Origin: Pleurodeles waltl
Lineage: Eukaryota; Chordata; Amphibia; Caudata; Salamandridae
Assembly: GCF_031143425.1 (NCBI RefSeq)
Contig: NC_090445.1
Span: 1,582,662,444-1,582,726,443, forward strand
Length of the DNA: 64,000 bases
Direction: 5' to 3'
Part shown: piece by piece, positions 23,285 through 34,049 of the stretch
Position numbering within the stretch: the stretch's first letter is position 1
Layout of the letters: every line of letters starts with the position of its first letter
Program-made: the position numbers and the translations under genes
The notes under the pieces: model-generated
The model's input: only the letters and a program-made list of their open reading frames with translations
The model's database searches: none
What the model was told of the DNA's origin: nothing

Positions 23285-23814
23285 CAGGGGCGGGTCCTCC
23301 GCTAAGACGGAGGAGCGTCGCCCCGCTGGTTTATCAAAAAGGAAAAATAAAATGATAATAACATACATTACGTTATTATCGTTTTTATTTTTCCTTGTAG
23401 GGTGGGACGGGGCTGGGCTGGAGGGAGGGGGTCCAAGGAAGGCTATGTGCACACAAATTGAGCATGTCTTTTTGGCCGGCCGTGTTCGGCTGACCAAAAG
23501 GACATGCACACTTTGCATGTTCTCTACCTGGCTGTGTAGCACAGCCGGGTAGAGAACATGCACAGACTCCCATTGGCAGTCTGAGCGGCGAAGCAGTCTG
23601 CTCAGACCAATCAGGATGCTGCTTTTTAGCAGTGTCGTGATTGGCTGGAAGCCTGTGCAGCACAAAGAGAAAGAGGATGGAGGGGAGACAAAAGCCTCTC
23701 CCCTCTAAGGTAAGTGTTTTTTTTTTTTAAATGTATTTATTTATCAATCCCCCACCCCTGTCCCTGTGCGCTCCGTCCCATCCTGCCACCCCTGTTCGGT
23801 GGCAGCCACCACTG
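23285..23814 (+). mobile_element. Hairpin-rich hAT-like element, copy 2
   Basis: Begins CAGGGGCGGGTCC and ends, on the other strand, CAGTGGTGGCTGCC. Flanking octamers ATGTTAGG (23277-23284) and ATATTAGT (23815-23822) match at 6 of 8. The inside is a string of stem-loops: GGTCCTCCG/CGGAGGAGC near the left end, AAAACGATAATAA-type arms around 23345-23395, and a strong arm pair GCATGTTCTCTACC with GGTAGAGAACATGC (about 23515-23562). A T-run follows AAGGTAAGTG near 23708. It is in the opposite orientation to 36834-37387. No transposase. Confidence 0.7.
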
Positions 23815-24021
23815 ATATTAGTTAGGTGCTATATTAAAGTGTTTTGTTATGGAGTATCCCATCCACCAAACTCTAAAAAAGGCCCTTAGTCTTGACAATT
23901 AAAGTCCCTTAGTAATTTGGCATCTGGGTCGTAATGTCTACATGATTAATGTTTTGGACTGATCTTGGTTGAATTTATACCAAGTGCGTGGATTTCTAAA
24001 GTCTTATTTTTAACATACTAA

Positions 24022-24554
24022 GAGCCAGATGTACAAGGCTCTAGAGCCTCTTAGAGCCACACAAGCATCATTTGTTTTACCCTAATGTGGCATTAAGGAG
24101 GACATTCTCCTTCGCCATATTTACAAAGTGGCACAATGCTAGCATTGCGCCACTTTGTAACCCCTTGCGCCACATTATACCTGCACCAGGTATAATGTAT
24201 GCAAGGTTGGCGTTGCCACGAAAGGAGTCCGCAACAAATGGCACAGTGAAATCTACAATATTTCACTGCAACATTTTTTATGTCATGTTGCTTGGGGCAG
24301 GCGTTAATGTGACGGGCCCAAAGTAGCCTATGGGCCTCTCTAGTGCTTTGCTACCACTAGCACCATAATTTATGACCCTAATCCAGCAAAGCGCCACAAA
24401 AGCAACTTAAATTATGACGCTATTGTGGAAAAGAGTGCCATGGTGCGCCCTATTGTAAATACGGTGCAACCATGGTGTCATTTGGTGGGGCAGGGTTGGC
24501 GCAAGAAAAGTGGAGCATCAGGACTGATGTGTCACTTGCTTGTAGAACTGGCCC
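24022..24554 (+). mobile_element. PIF/Harbinger-type MITE, 533 bp, TAA target duplication
   Basis: Ends GAGCCAGATGTACAAG and, inverted, GGGCCAGTTCTACAAG, flanked by TAA at 24019-24021 and 24555-24557. Inside is the internal palindrome CACAATGCTAGCATTGCGCC and the CACTTTGTAACCCCTTGCGCCACATTAT block shared with 26658, 27298 and 48477. Non-coding: the frame at 24072-24326 is a by-product. The A/T-flanked 3-bp duplication and 14-16 bp inverted ends point to Harbinger. Confidence 0.78.
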
Positions 24555-24557
24555 TAA

Positions 24558-25540
24558 ATATTGCATCAGCAAAACCAACTTTTGTGTCTCTTTTTATGTT
24601 ATTTTGATGCAGCTTTGTACATTTTTCTCTGCACGAGCAGTGTACCATTCCTCACGTGCATAGCACCTTGTATAATGGTTATATGACTAAAAGTATGACT
24701 TTCTAAAGCAGGTCTTGCAACTTTCTCACTTATTTCATATGGTCTGATTATACAGCTTACCTCGACAGTTTAGAGAGAAGGGAGATGAAAGTGCACTGTA
24801 AAAAATCTCTGTGTCCCATAGCACCAACCCCTGTTAATGTATGCAAAGTAAGGCTTTGCGGATGGTACCATTGCAAATGCCAGTTCTACGAACTCAGCAC
24901 CAACTGGCTTTGCATGAAATCATAGTGCCAAATGAATTCAGAAACAAATAATGCGCAAAAGGAAAATTTAATGTTTTTTTTATTATGGCCATATCTAATT
25001 TCTGCAAAATTACACATATGATGCGATTACCCCAGGGTGGTTAAATGCATGTACAAATTTGTATTAAGATGCCTCATTAAAGTATATATTTCACATGAGG
25101 CCACTTGCTCATCTTTACATTGTTGAGCAATGTTTGACTTTGAGCAAAAGAACAGCTTTTTTTTTTTTTTTTTTTTTACAAATGCTGCTGGTCAGCTCAT
25201 TGCCACAGAAACCTTAGTAAACCTAGACGCAGGTTTCAACTTTCCTTTGAAAGTCAGGATGCCTCTTCCCTTTCGGAAAATTCAGAACTACCCAGCTCCG
25301 ATACCACGTTTGCCTACTTTCAGTTTAAGTTTCTGCATTACTGCCCTGTCTGCCTCCAAATTGTATGCCTCTGTAATTTTTTATCTTTGTTTGAACCATT
25401 CCTGTTCTCAGTATAATGGCCACATTCTTCTTCCTCCATGCCTCAGTTAGCAAACAATATAACACTTCTGAGACCAAACTTGAGCAAAAGAGCTTCAAAG
25501 ACCACCCAACTCAATCTGTTAAGAATCATTGATACTAGTA
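24558..25540. other. No recognised gene; poly(T) tract at 25157-25177
   Basis: Twenty-one Ts at 25157-25177 could be the inverted poly(A) of an old retrotransposed copy, but no flanking duplication or source sequence is apparent. The rest is unassigned. Confidence 0.3.
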
Positions 25541-26233
25541 TAAGGGTGGGTGGAGCTCTACTTCGAGGAATTGCACGGAGTTGGTAAACAACTCTGTGGA
25601 GTTCCGCAGAGTTCCATGTGCAGCGGACTGCCGCCTGCCCTGGCCTCAATGCGCCCGATCTCAAAAGTGCTAAGCAGGGTTGGCCCAGCTTAGCGCTTCC
25701 AAGATCTAGCACATTCAGGCCAGGGCAGGCGGCAGTGGAAGCTGCTGTTTTCAGACCTCTTGTGTACCAGCCTGCCCCGTGTGCATTCAGTGCACACGGA
25801 GCAGGCCGGTACACAAGAGTCCTGTGCAGGCCAGTGCACAAGAGGCCTGAAACTGCAGCTTTCACTGCCTACGGCCCTGGCCTAAATTCAGGTCAGGGCC
25901 GTAGGCAGCAAAACCTGCATTTTCAGGCCTCTTGTGCACCAGTGTGCACAACACAGAAAAAAAGAGGACCTACCTGGGTTCTCTCAGGGGGTCCTCGTTG
26001 ATAACGGCCTGGCTCTCTTCCTCCCTCTGCCCCCTGTGCCCGGACTGGTGCTGGCAGTCACCGTCGGAGGGAGGCCTGGAACCATAACTGGACTCTAGTG
26101 CAGATGCAGACAGCTCCGCTCCGCTGGCGGAGCTATCAGAGTTTTTAGTTGGACTCCGCACTCCAAGCGTAGCGCTGAGTGCCAAAAACTCTGTTAGCTC
26201 CGCCAACGCAGCAGTGCTCACTGCCCACCCCTA
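25541..26233 (+). mobile_element. hAT-like fold-back element, 693 bp
   Basis: Starts TAAGGGTGGG and ends CCCACCCCTA, with ACTAGTA immediately outside both ends (25534-25540 and 26234-26240). The left interior is a chain of long inverted repeats: GCCGCCTGCCCTGGCCT (25630-25646) with AGGCCAGGGCAGGCGGC (25717-25733), CCCCGTGTGCA with TGCACACGG (about 25775-25800), and TGCCTACGGCCCTGGCCT with the complementary arm near 25895-25910. The frames of 127 and 140 codons on opposite strands are mirror products of these palindromes. Related in its ends to 41218-41739. Confidence 0.7.
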
Positions 26234-26657
26234 ACTAGTAGACGGTTCAAAAACAGTGGGCCAGCACAGTGGTGCTGGAACAGTTTTCAGAGTGGGGGTG
26301 CGGCAATCCATCATACATCACTAAAATCATAGGGATTATAAAAAAATCCGAGCTTCACACAAGAACAACTGTAGTAGATGAGCTTTGCCCATGAAGCAGG
26401 AGAGTGGGAAGGGACTGGCATGTAGCCAGTGGTGCATTTTGGAGCACAACGGCAAACATATTGCTAAAGCATGCTGTGGTAGCACTCATTTTCAGAGAGA
26501 CATCTTCCACTGAAAAAGCTACTAAATTTGCACAGACATGCAGTTCTACTGATAAAACTATATGGCACACAAACAATAACGTGTGGAGTTTTAGAAAATA
26601 TTTATCATTTCCTCATCACCAATTAAAGTGATTTGTTTTGAACGTATTAAAATCTTT

Positions 26658-27198
26658 GGGACATATTTATAAGGCCTTAGCGCCACCCTACGCCACATTA
26701 GCGTCATTTATTTTGATGCTAATGTTGCCCAACGAGGCCAAAATCCTAGTGCCATATTTCCAAAGTGGCGCAATGCATGCATTGCGCCACTTTGTAACCC
26801 TTTGCGCTACATTATGCCTGCGCAAGGCATAATGTATGCAAAGGGGGTTTTCCCCCGTTAGGGGGGCCCAAAAAATGGCGCAAGGAAATCTCAGAGATTT
26901 CCTTGCGTTATTTTGTACAGCACTTTTAACGCCTGCCCAGAGCAGGCGTTAAAATGGGACTTCCATTACATAAAATGGGCCCCTATGTACTCTGCATAGG
27001 TAGCTCCAATATTTTGGCACTACTCCTGCAGAGTACATCAATAGCATCATGAAAAATGACACTATTGCCCCCTTTCCTGCTTCATGGTGCGCTGTATTTT
27101 AAATACAGCGCACACATGGTGGCGGTATGGGGGTGCTGAGGGGCGCAAGGAAAGTTGTGCTGCACTTGGTGCAGCGTCTCTTTCTATAAATCCCCCCC
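26658..27198 (+). mobile_element. PIF/Harbinger-type MITE (nested copy 1)
   Basis: Starts GGGACATATTTATAAGG and ends TATAAATCCCCCCC. Flanked by TTT on both sides (26655-26657, 27199-27201). Contains the palindromic block GTGGCGCAATGCATGCATTGCGCCAC (26763-26790), AGGAAATCTCAGAGATTTCCTTGCG and TACTCTGC...GCAGAGTA arms, so it can fold almost end to end. About 511 bp of nearly the same sequence follows at 27298, implying two family members inserted close together. Confidence 0.75.
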
Positions 27199-27297
27199 TT
27201 TGTGTACATCACACTGCTGAATTACAAACAAATGTGCTTAATTTTTGATGTCCCTCCTTCTGATTTTTTTTTAAAGATTTAAAGATCTGGAGACTTT

Positions 27298-27808
27298 GGG
27301 CCATATTTATAGTCCCCTAGCGCCACCTTGCACCACATTAGCGTCATTATTTTTACATTAATGTGGCCCAGTGAGGCCGAAATCCCTGTGCCGTATTTAC
27401 ATAGTGGCGCAATGCATGCATTGCGCCACTCTGTAACCCTTTGCACTACATTATGCCTGCTCCAGGCATAATGTGTGCAAAGGGAGTGTTCCCCCATTAG
27501 AGGGGTGAAAAAATGGCACAAGGAAATCTATGAGATTTCCTTGCACCATTTTTATGGCACTTTTAAGGGGGCTTTTGTTATTTAGAATGGGCCCCTATGT
27601 ACTCTGCAGGAGTAGCGCCAACATTTTGGTGCTACACCTGCTGAGTACATCAATAGCTTCACATTGAATGATGCTATTGCCCCCTACCTTGTGTCATGGT
27701 GCTTCACATTTTAGATACAGCGCATACATGGTGGCGATGGGGGGGGTTAGGGGGGCAGGGAAAGTGGTACTGCACTGGGTGCAGCACCACTTTCCATAAA
27801 TCTGCCCC
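27298..27808 (+). mobile_element. PIF/Harbinger-type MITE (nested copy 2)
   Basis: Same family and orientation as 26658-27198, only 99 bp further on. Ends GGGCCATATTTATAG and CATAAATCTGCCCC, with TTT at the left and TTC at the right. It keeps the GTGGCGCAATGCATGCATTG palindrome and the ACATGGTGGCGATGG block. Small deletions (for example of the AACGCCTGCCCAGAGCAGGC arm) distinguish it, so it is an independent insertion rather than a fresh duplication. Confidence 0.72.
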
Positions 27809-28134
27809 TTCATTTATAGGTTTGGTTTGTGTTACAAAAAATAGACATTCTTTCCTCCCTATAGGTCTGCAACACTGATACAGAGTTGATTGTACAAAAG
27901 CCTCTTATTTTGCAGTTGGAGAAAGGAAAATGATCTCCAGTATTAGAAAAGTAAGCAGCAATTTGCCAGAAGACATATCCTGACATTTGATCTTTGTCTT
28001 TTAAGACACTGGAAATTCAATAATATAATTCAATTTAAACAATATCTTTATTGCACATTCACTTTCTGAACTCCAGCATGGATATTTTCGGGATGCTGCA
28101 GCACCCCCTAGAAGCCCTACTTCCAGCGCCTACG

Positions 28135-29031
28135 GTCCAACATCACGTGGACGTAAGTCCTGCAAGACAGGAACTGGGTGACAAATCCGGAAGAAATTAC
28201 AGTGATCTACCAGACTCATTGCTGTTGTAATTGTTAAACAGCAAAGTGCTTTGCCAGCTCTACATCTGTTTGTGACTTATTGCATCCAAGAATCAATGGA
28301 GTTACAAAATCATTAGTGACCTTTGCATCTTAGTTTATCCTTGATTTTGGGACACTCGGAACCTGTTTGGGCTTGTGTTTCTTTTTTCGATTTGATTATG
28401 TTTACAGTTCTAATTAACAATCTCTAAAACGAAGATGTACCACTTTGGTCGGGAGAGCTGAATTTACTTATGAGTTTTAAGATAATCACTTACTCTGTAA
28501 GCACTCCCTGTCTAAGTTAATAGTGTGTGAGTTTATCGCATGGAGATATCTTGGAAATCTAGCTTGGCTAAAGCCTAAGTCAATCATGGACACTCCTGTT
28601 GTAGTTTCAAAGTTCTCATCATGTGGATCATTACTAGTCGTTGGTGAACCTCTTGGCCTGGATTTGATATGTCTAAAAACACATCATTGCTCACAAGTTA
28701 TGAAGCTCTGTCTGAGCACCTGAGACGGAGTATCATTTGAGATAAAGATATGTGTATGGGCCCCTGAGATTAATATTCTTATGAACATGTTGCAGGCCCT
28801 GTTATTGACCCCTGAGATAATTGCCAAAATATTCTATGAACTGGTAGTGGTGTTCATGATCCCTGGGGATAGAAGCGTGATCTTGGCCACTTTGGAGATC
28901 CCTGGTGATAGACATCACATCTTAAGTACTAAAGCGTCATGAAAAACATGAAAATAATTTTCTTCTAAAGCACTGGACCCCATGCTTCCACTGCTTTTTA
29001 ACATTGTAAATAGCAATTGTCATTATTACCA
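28135..29031. other. No recognised gene
   Basis: Unassigned. It includes one of two near-identical 34-bp strings (28324-28357) whose partner lies at 29464-29497. Confidence 0.3.
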
Positions 29032-29460
29032 GGGGCCAGATGTATGAAAGCCTTTTACCGGTCGCAAATAGCCCATCAGGCTGTTTGTGACTGGGAAAAT
29101 GCTTTTCCCCATGTAACAAGTCTATTGTGCGAGTCAATAACCTGTTACCGACTCACAAAATAGGTTTGCGATTCACTATTAGGAAGGGGCATGTCAAAGG
29201 CGTCCCTTCCCCATAGCGAGTTGCAGGGGGATGTAAGATTGTTTTGTTACCATGAATGCGGTCGCACAACAATCACAGTTACCACCAACTTCAAATTTGT
29301 GGTAACCCATTCACAAACAGGAAGGAGCCCCCACAGGACCCCTTCCTTGGAAGCGCAAATATTTTTTCAGAGCAGGTAGTGGTCCCACGGACCACGGCCT
29401 ACTCTGAACAAAATGAAAAGAAAAGGTTCAATTTTTTTGTTTGAAATGCATCCCATTTTC
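29032..29460 (+). mobile_element. Partial MITE-like repeat
   Basis: Opens GGGGCCAGATGTATGAAAG, close to the left end of the Harbinger-type MITE at 24022 (GAGCCAGATGTACAAGG), and contains internal inverted strings such as GTAGTGGTCCCACGGACCACGGCCTAC (about 29375-29402). No matching right end is seen, so it is probably truncated or a different subfamily. Confidence 0.4.
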
Positions 29461-30341
29461 CACTGCATCTTAATTTATCCATGATTTTGGGACACTCCGT
29501 GATGAGAACAAGGTTTGCAGCTATAGATTAAATATAGGGCTAAGGGCCTGAGTTAGAGCTTCCCAAATTTGGGGCATCGACCAAAAAGTGGACAATGCTC
29601 CATACTCCAACTGTGTACACACTCCAAATAGAGAAGATGGGACATTCAACTGTAAATTAGGCCCCATGTTTTGTTATGTCCTTTTATATTCTGTGCCCCA
29701 GTACCCCCACACAGTGTGATCAGATGTGTGAAAAGAAAAAAGAAAAAACTGATTAATCCTTGCATGTGTAGAAGACGACAGTTACAGCGCTATGGTAATT
29801 CATTAAAGTGGTTTTAGAGCGACACAGTAATACAGCGACGTAAATACGATAATACTGCATCACAACATTGAAAAAGATTCCCACTAGCAGAGAGCTATTG
29901 ATAACTCCATGCAAATCGTTGGTTCTGTGGTAATGTTATTACTGCATCAGGGTACCACTCCTGGAGTCACCATGTCTAAGTGAGGACCTCTGTGGGAAAG
30001 CTACATTATTTTAAAAGCCCCGCCTGCCGTCAAAACATTTCCCACCATCATTACAAGAAGAGACAGAATAGTAGATTTTTTTTCTTGCCCTCTGTGGTTT
30101 CTAAAAATTTAACCAGGACTAATCGATTAACTCTCTCCAACTTTTCCATGATGAAGGAAACAACCTAATTATATGTAAGGAATACTGTAGGAATGTGAAC
30201 ATTTGTGTGGTGAAAGCACACACGAAAGAGAACAATAAATCAGTGGGAACCAGAGAAAAGACATGCAAGAAAATCACAGGCTTTTAGTTGCTTTGGAGGA
30301 AAGCACTCTACACTTGACATGGATTCGAAGTGGTCCTGTCG
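29461..30341. other. No recognised gene
   Basis: Unassigned AT-rich DNA. The partner of the 34-bp duplicate is at its left edge (29464-29497). Confidence 0.3.
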
Positions 30342-30556
30342 AAAAGGTCGCAGCCTGGAGTATTGTCTCCAAAAATATTGAAAGGTAAGTGTATATAGGA
30401 AAGTATATGTTTATTATTCTTACATCCACTTTTACGTACCATGAAGATATGTATATATAGTCAAGGTACTAATGTGTGGAGTTAAGTATAGAAAATATAT
30501 ACATACTTACTTGGCTATATTTTTGTCCTCAATATTATGGCTCCGATATTAATGTA
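30342..30556. repeat. Fold-back repeat, copy 1
   Basis: The left arm AGTATTGTCTCCAAAAATAT..GGTAAGTGTATATA (30359-30397) pairs with the inverted right arm at about 30493-30540 (minus strand AATATTGAGGACAAAAATAT..AAGTAAGTATGTATATA). The centre is rich in TATATG. The arm consensus (CAAAAATATTG then AAGGTAAGT) is the same as in 63511-63850, so this is a family of fold-back elements. Confidence 0.6.
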
Positions 30557-31061
30557 GAACAATACTGCTTACTATATGTTTAGAACAAACATTATCGAAA
30601 GCAGGCCACACTGTGTGCTGGTTCTGATAGCAGCTCATGTCATCTGAAACCAGTTTTAGAATCACAGGTTGGATACTAGCAAGACAGCTGGACCAAATAG
30701 TAACATTTAGGGAAATCACTGTGGCATAACACCATGCATCCATTTTCATTCCAACCCATGTATGGGGACTATGTATGGCAGTTCCCTTTCAAGAGTAAAG
30801 TTTAAAAAGTCTGTGACCAGTTGTTTTTAAACCTAAATTTACCTGTACAGGATCATCCATGGTGTCAGCGATAAGCAAGAAATCAAATCGAGGGGTTCTC
30901 ATTCACCGCCGAAAGGTGGAGTAACCAGGCCGCACCCATCCCTTATATATCTATGGTCAGCAAAGTAACATTGTAAGATATGATATTTTGTGAGTGTCTT
31001 CCGATCCAACATATTATATCAGACATGATGGGAGATACAATCCAGTGTTATGTTTTTACCC
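30557..31061. other. No recognised gene
   Basis: Unassigned sequence between the fold-back repeat and the LINE 3' end. Confidence 0.3.
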
Positions 31062-33640
31062 TCAATCTTGAATGAATGATGGTGATTTGTAAAGTGCTAT
31101 CAGTTTTCCCAAAGGGCGCCCCAGCACTGGCCACTAAACCAGGCAGCTTGTCTATTCTGAGGTTAAGGGGAAGAAAATAACCAAGTCTTTAATATTTTCT
31201 TGAAATAATTCTCATAGTTAATAACCTGGAGGGAGAGAGGAAGCTCATTCGGGATTTTGCTTCTAGAAAGGAAAATGTTCTCCCTCCTTACTTAATAAGT
31301 ATATATGTTGCAAGTATAAAGAGCACTGCCTTACTGGATCTGAAAGCCCTACTTTAATTATAATGTTGAAGTCTCTCTCTCAACTATTTGAGTCAGTTTC
31401 ATAGAATGGCCTGAATGAGCCTATGTACTGGCAAGCAAATGTACGTGCTTGACGGTTTAAGAGTTAGGGGAGTGACAAGGTGATCTGAGAACCAATCACG
31501 CTTCTGCATTTGTTACTACCTGCACTTGATCAGTCATAGAGATTAGGCATATAGCCTGTGCCTGGGCAGACCCAGGTAAAGTCAATCCACATAAACAATT
31601 CTGGAATTGATCAATGCGTGAACCTCTATTTTCCGAGCCTCAAGGGGGAAAAGATCCCAAAATGTGTTTAGTTGTGAAGTAAAGAAAAACAAATACCCAT
31701 AATACTGAGAATTTGCAGGTGAAAGATGACTTTATTTTCAAGTTTACTTCCAGGGTTCTATAGCTATCAAAGATGTGGGTGGAAGAGCTGGCAAGGGTTC
31801 AGACCACCAGTCATTGATAGAGAAATTATTGCTCTTCCAAAAAAAGGATCTCAGTTCTATCTGGGTTACACTTTGAGTAACTGTGCTGCATTCATTCCAT
31901 AAACTTGGATAGGGTTCTGTTGAAGGGGGCTTCTGGGACATGAGTGGTTTTGTCTATCAATAGGATTAATTGAGTGTCCTCAGCATCAGACACTACTTTA
32001 ATCATAAAAGACTCTGTTAGTGTTGCCAATGGAGCCATGTAAATATAAAAATAGAGGAGAGTCCAGCGAGGATCCCTAATGGACCACATATTTGAGACAT
32101 TGGCTTCCAGAAAAAAATCACCAATAGTTACAGGAAGGATAGGAACCATTTTAGTGCAGATCACAAATACTTATTTCTGAAAGACGGTCAAGTGGGAGGG
32201 TATGCGATAAAGTATTGAACTCCACTGACAAATCTAAAAAAATGAGGGCAGCGTTCCTACCTCTGTTCATGGTGATTAATAAAGTTAGAGACTTCCAGTA
32301 GGGCAAACTCGGTGCTATACGGTGGCCTGGTGCCCGAATGGGGCAAGTGTAACAGCCCCAATTGCACCAAGTGATCTGATAAGAGAGGTGACATTTTTTT
32401 CTAAAATCCTAGAAACTGCTTTCAGTAGTGAAACTGAGCGAAAGTTGGATAAGATGTCAGGGGTTAGCAGATGTTTTTTTTAGAATGTGTTTAATTTTTG
32501 ACAGCTCCAAAGAGTGGGAACATAGGCTCAGTCTAAAGAGGTGCTAAACAAAGTGTTGGTAACTGGGTCATTACTTCCATTGCTTTAGTGGGGCAAGGGT
32601 CATCAGGAACTGCAGTTGCTAATGGCTGGTATGGCCTGCTGGAGGGTAATGTGTTTGAAATTGGAAAACATGGTGTTTGCTTTAGATAATATGTGACAGG
32701 AGGAGGTACCCAGTTACAATTATCTATGTTTCTGGACTCAAATTCAGCCCTTATTTTTCCATTTTTTTCTTCAAAGAAGTCCCAGAGATTGTTCAAAGGC
32801 CTACGGAAGACTTAACATCAGTATAACAAGCTTTTGCCAACAAAGAAAACTGTCGATTTGAGAATTTTCACACAGTCCATTATTAACAGTTTTAATTATT
32901 GTTGCAAAAAAATAGGTTTGAGCCACTTTGAGCCACTTTAACTGATTTCCCTTAAGATTTAAGTTCCAATTTATATTTTCTTTTGCCTCATACAAAGTTC
33001 TTTCCCCATTTCTGTTCCAGATTTGTACAGTTCGTGTTTTTTGCTGCTAATGAAGAAGGGAAGGTAGGCTCAGACTTTGTTTATGAGGGGCGTGGCAGAC
33101 AGACAAGCCTAACTTGATCATTTCCAGTTCCAGCCATTGATTTACTTGTTCTGCTTCCATATTGCCCGTAAGTGTTAATAAAGAGTTACCTGGGAGTCTT
33201 ACAAAGTCTTGTTCTGTAACCTTGCCCCACTTGCGAATTGAACCGGTGGTGTCCGAAGTTTCCTGCTTTGTACTTCTAGTGTCAGGCTAAAGGTGATTGC
33301 AAAAGCTGAGGTTTGTCTGAGGGTTGTGTAAATATGTGAGAGAAGTAAATAGTTGGCTCAGATTGCGGGCTGGGAACGTGTCTAAAGGTCACCGGATATA
33401 GTCTCTTTTTTGTCTATATGAATATTGGAATCAACTAAAACTGTCAAATTCGTATAAAGAAGACAGTGCTTTGCAACAGCCTCACGGAAGGAGCTGATAA
33501 ACTCGGAGGCATGGGCGTCATTATGTGAAGACTCCTGAAAAAGAGGGAGGTTTTAAGGCAAAGGCCCAGACCTTCGGAAAGCCCAGTCAGTGAAAAAGTA
33601 TAAACATTTTGTCAATGTTCCCATCAACTAAAAAGTCTGC
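31062..33640 (-). pseudogene. CR1/L2-type LINE, decayed ORF2 and 3' end
   Basis: A non-LTR retrotransposon whose ORF2 joins an AP endonuclease to a reverse transcriptase. Minus-strand pieces in order: NLTVLVDSNIHIDK (about 33455-33410), matching the endonuclease GDFNIH motif; RKWGKVTEQDFVRLPGNS (about 33240-33185); NLWDFFEEKNGKIRAEF and DDPCPTKAM in the pre-RT linker (about 32796-32580); FYIYMAPLATLTESF followed by VSDAEDTQLIL (about 32050-31965), where YADDTQL is expected, so one catalytic residue is lost; then a tail ending ACTGATAGCACTTTACAAAT and ATTCATTC copies at about 31100-31062, the usual CR1/L2 terminus with a short tandem tail. Multiple stops and frameshifts. An old, dead copy. Confidence 0.78.
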
Positions 33641-34049
33641 GATGTCAAAAGCATGATTGGTGAGTTTCAGAACATTAATGAGGCACCTGGCAAATTTATC
33701 TGGGCGCTTTACTGCTTTCTGTGTGATTCTATAGTGTTGTTTTAATTGGTATAACCTGCTTTAATTGGATTATCTTCAGCCATAACTAACTGATGATAAT
33801 TAAAGCAGAATATTGACCAGCTGCAGCTCATGAGAGGAGCCCTCTCACCTTTTTCCGGAGAAGAAGAGTGTCTGTGAGGCTGAGCAAAAGTTAGCCTGAC
33901 AGACACTTGTTTTGTTCAGATGAAGCAGCCAGGAGCAAGATGTGCTAAATGTGCAGGCTTCTGGCTGTCTGAGCTGAACTTTGCAATGCTGTCGATTTCA
34001 CAGCCTCTCACCTACTTGCCAAAATTACTGGCCACTACCGGATAATGAA
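33641..34049. other. No recognised gene
   Basis: May include the degraded N-terminal endonuclease of the LINE, but no motif is readable. Confidence 0.25.

Larger units (their letters stand above)
26267..28134 (+). mobile_element. hAT-like element interrupted by two MITEs
   Basis: The left end CAGTGGTGCTGGAA followed by GTGGGGGTGC has an inverted partner at the right end (CGTAGGCGCTGGAA, GGGGGTGCTGC on the minus strand). Flanking octamers GGCCAGCA (26259-26266) and GTCCAACA (28135-28142) match at 6 of 8. Removing the two internal MITEs leaves roughly 0.8 kb, with no transposase. The assignment is an inference from end similarity only. Confidence 0.5.

Noticed and set aside
25157..25177. Poly(T) tract as the inverted tail of a processed pseudogene or SINE
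   Set aside because: No flanking duplication, no tRNA-like A/B boxes and no recognisable parent sequence next to it.
25443..26001. Frames of 140 (minus) and 127 (plus) codons with similar peptides
   Set aside because: The two peptides resemble each other because the DNA is palindromic; this is a fold-back element, not a gene.
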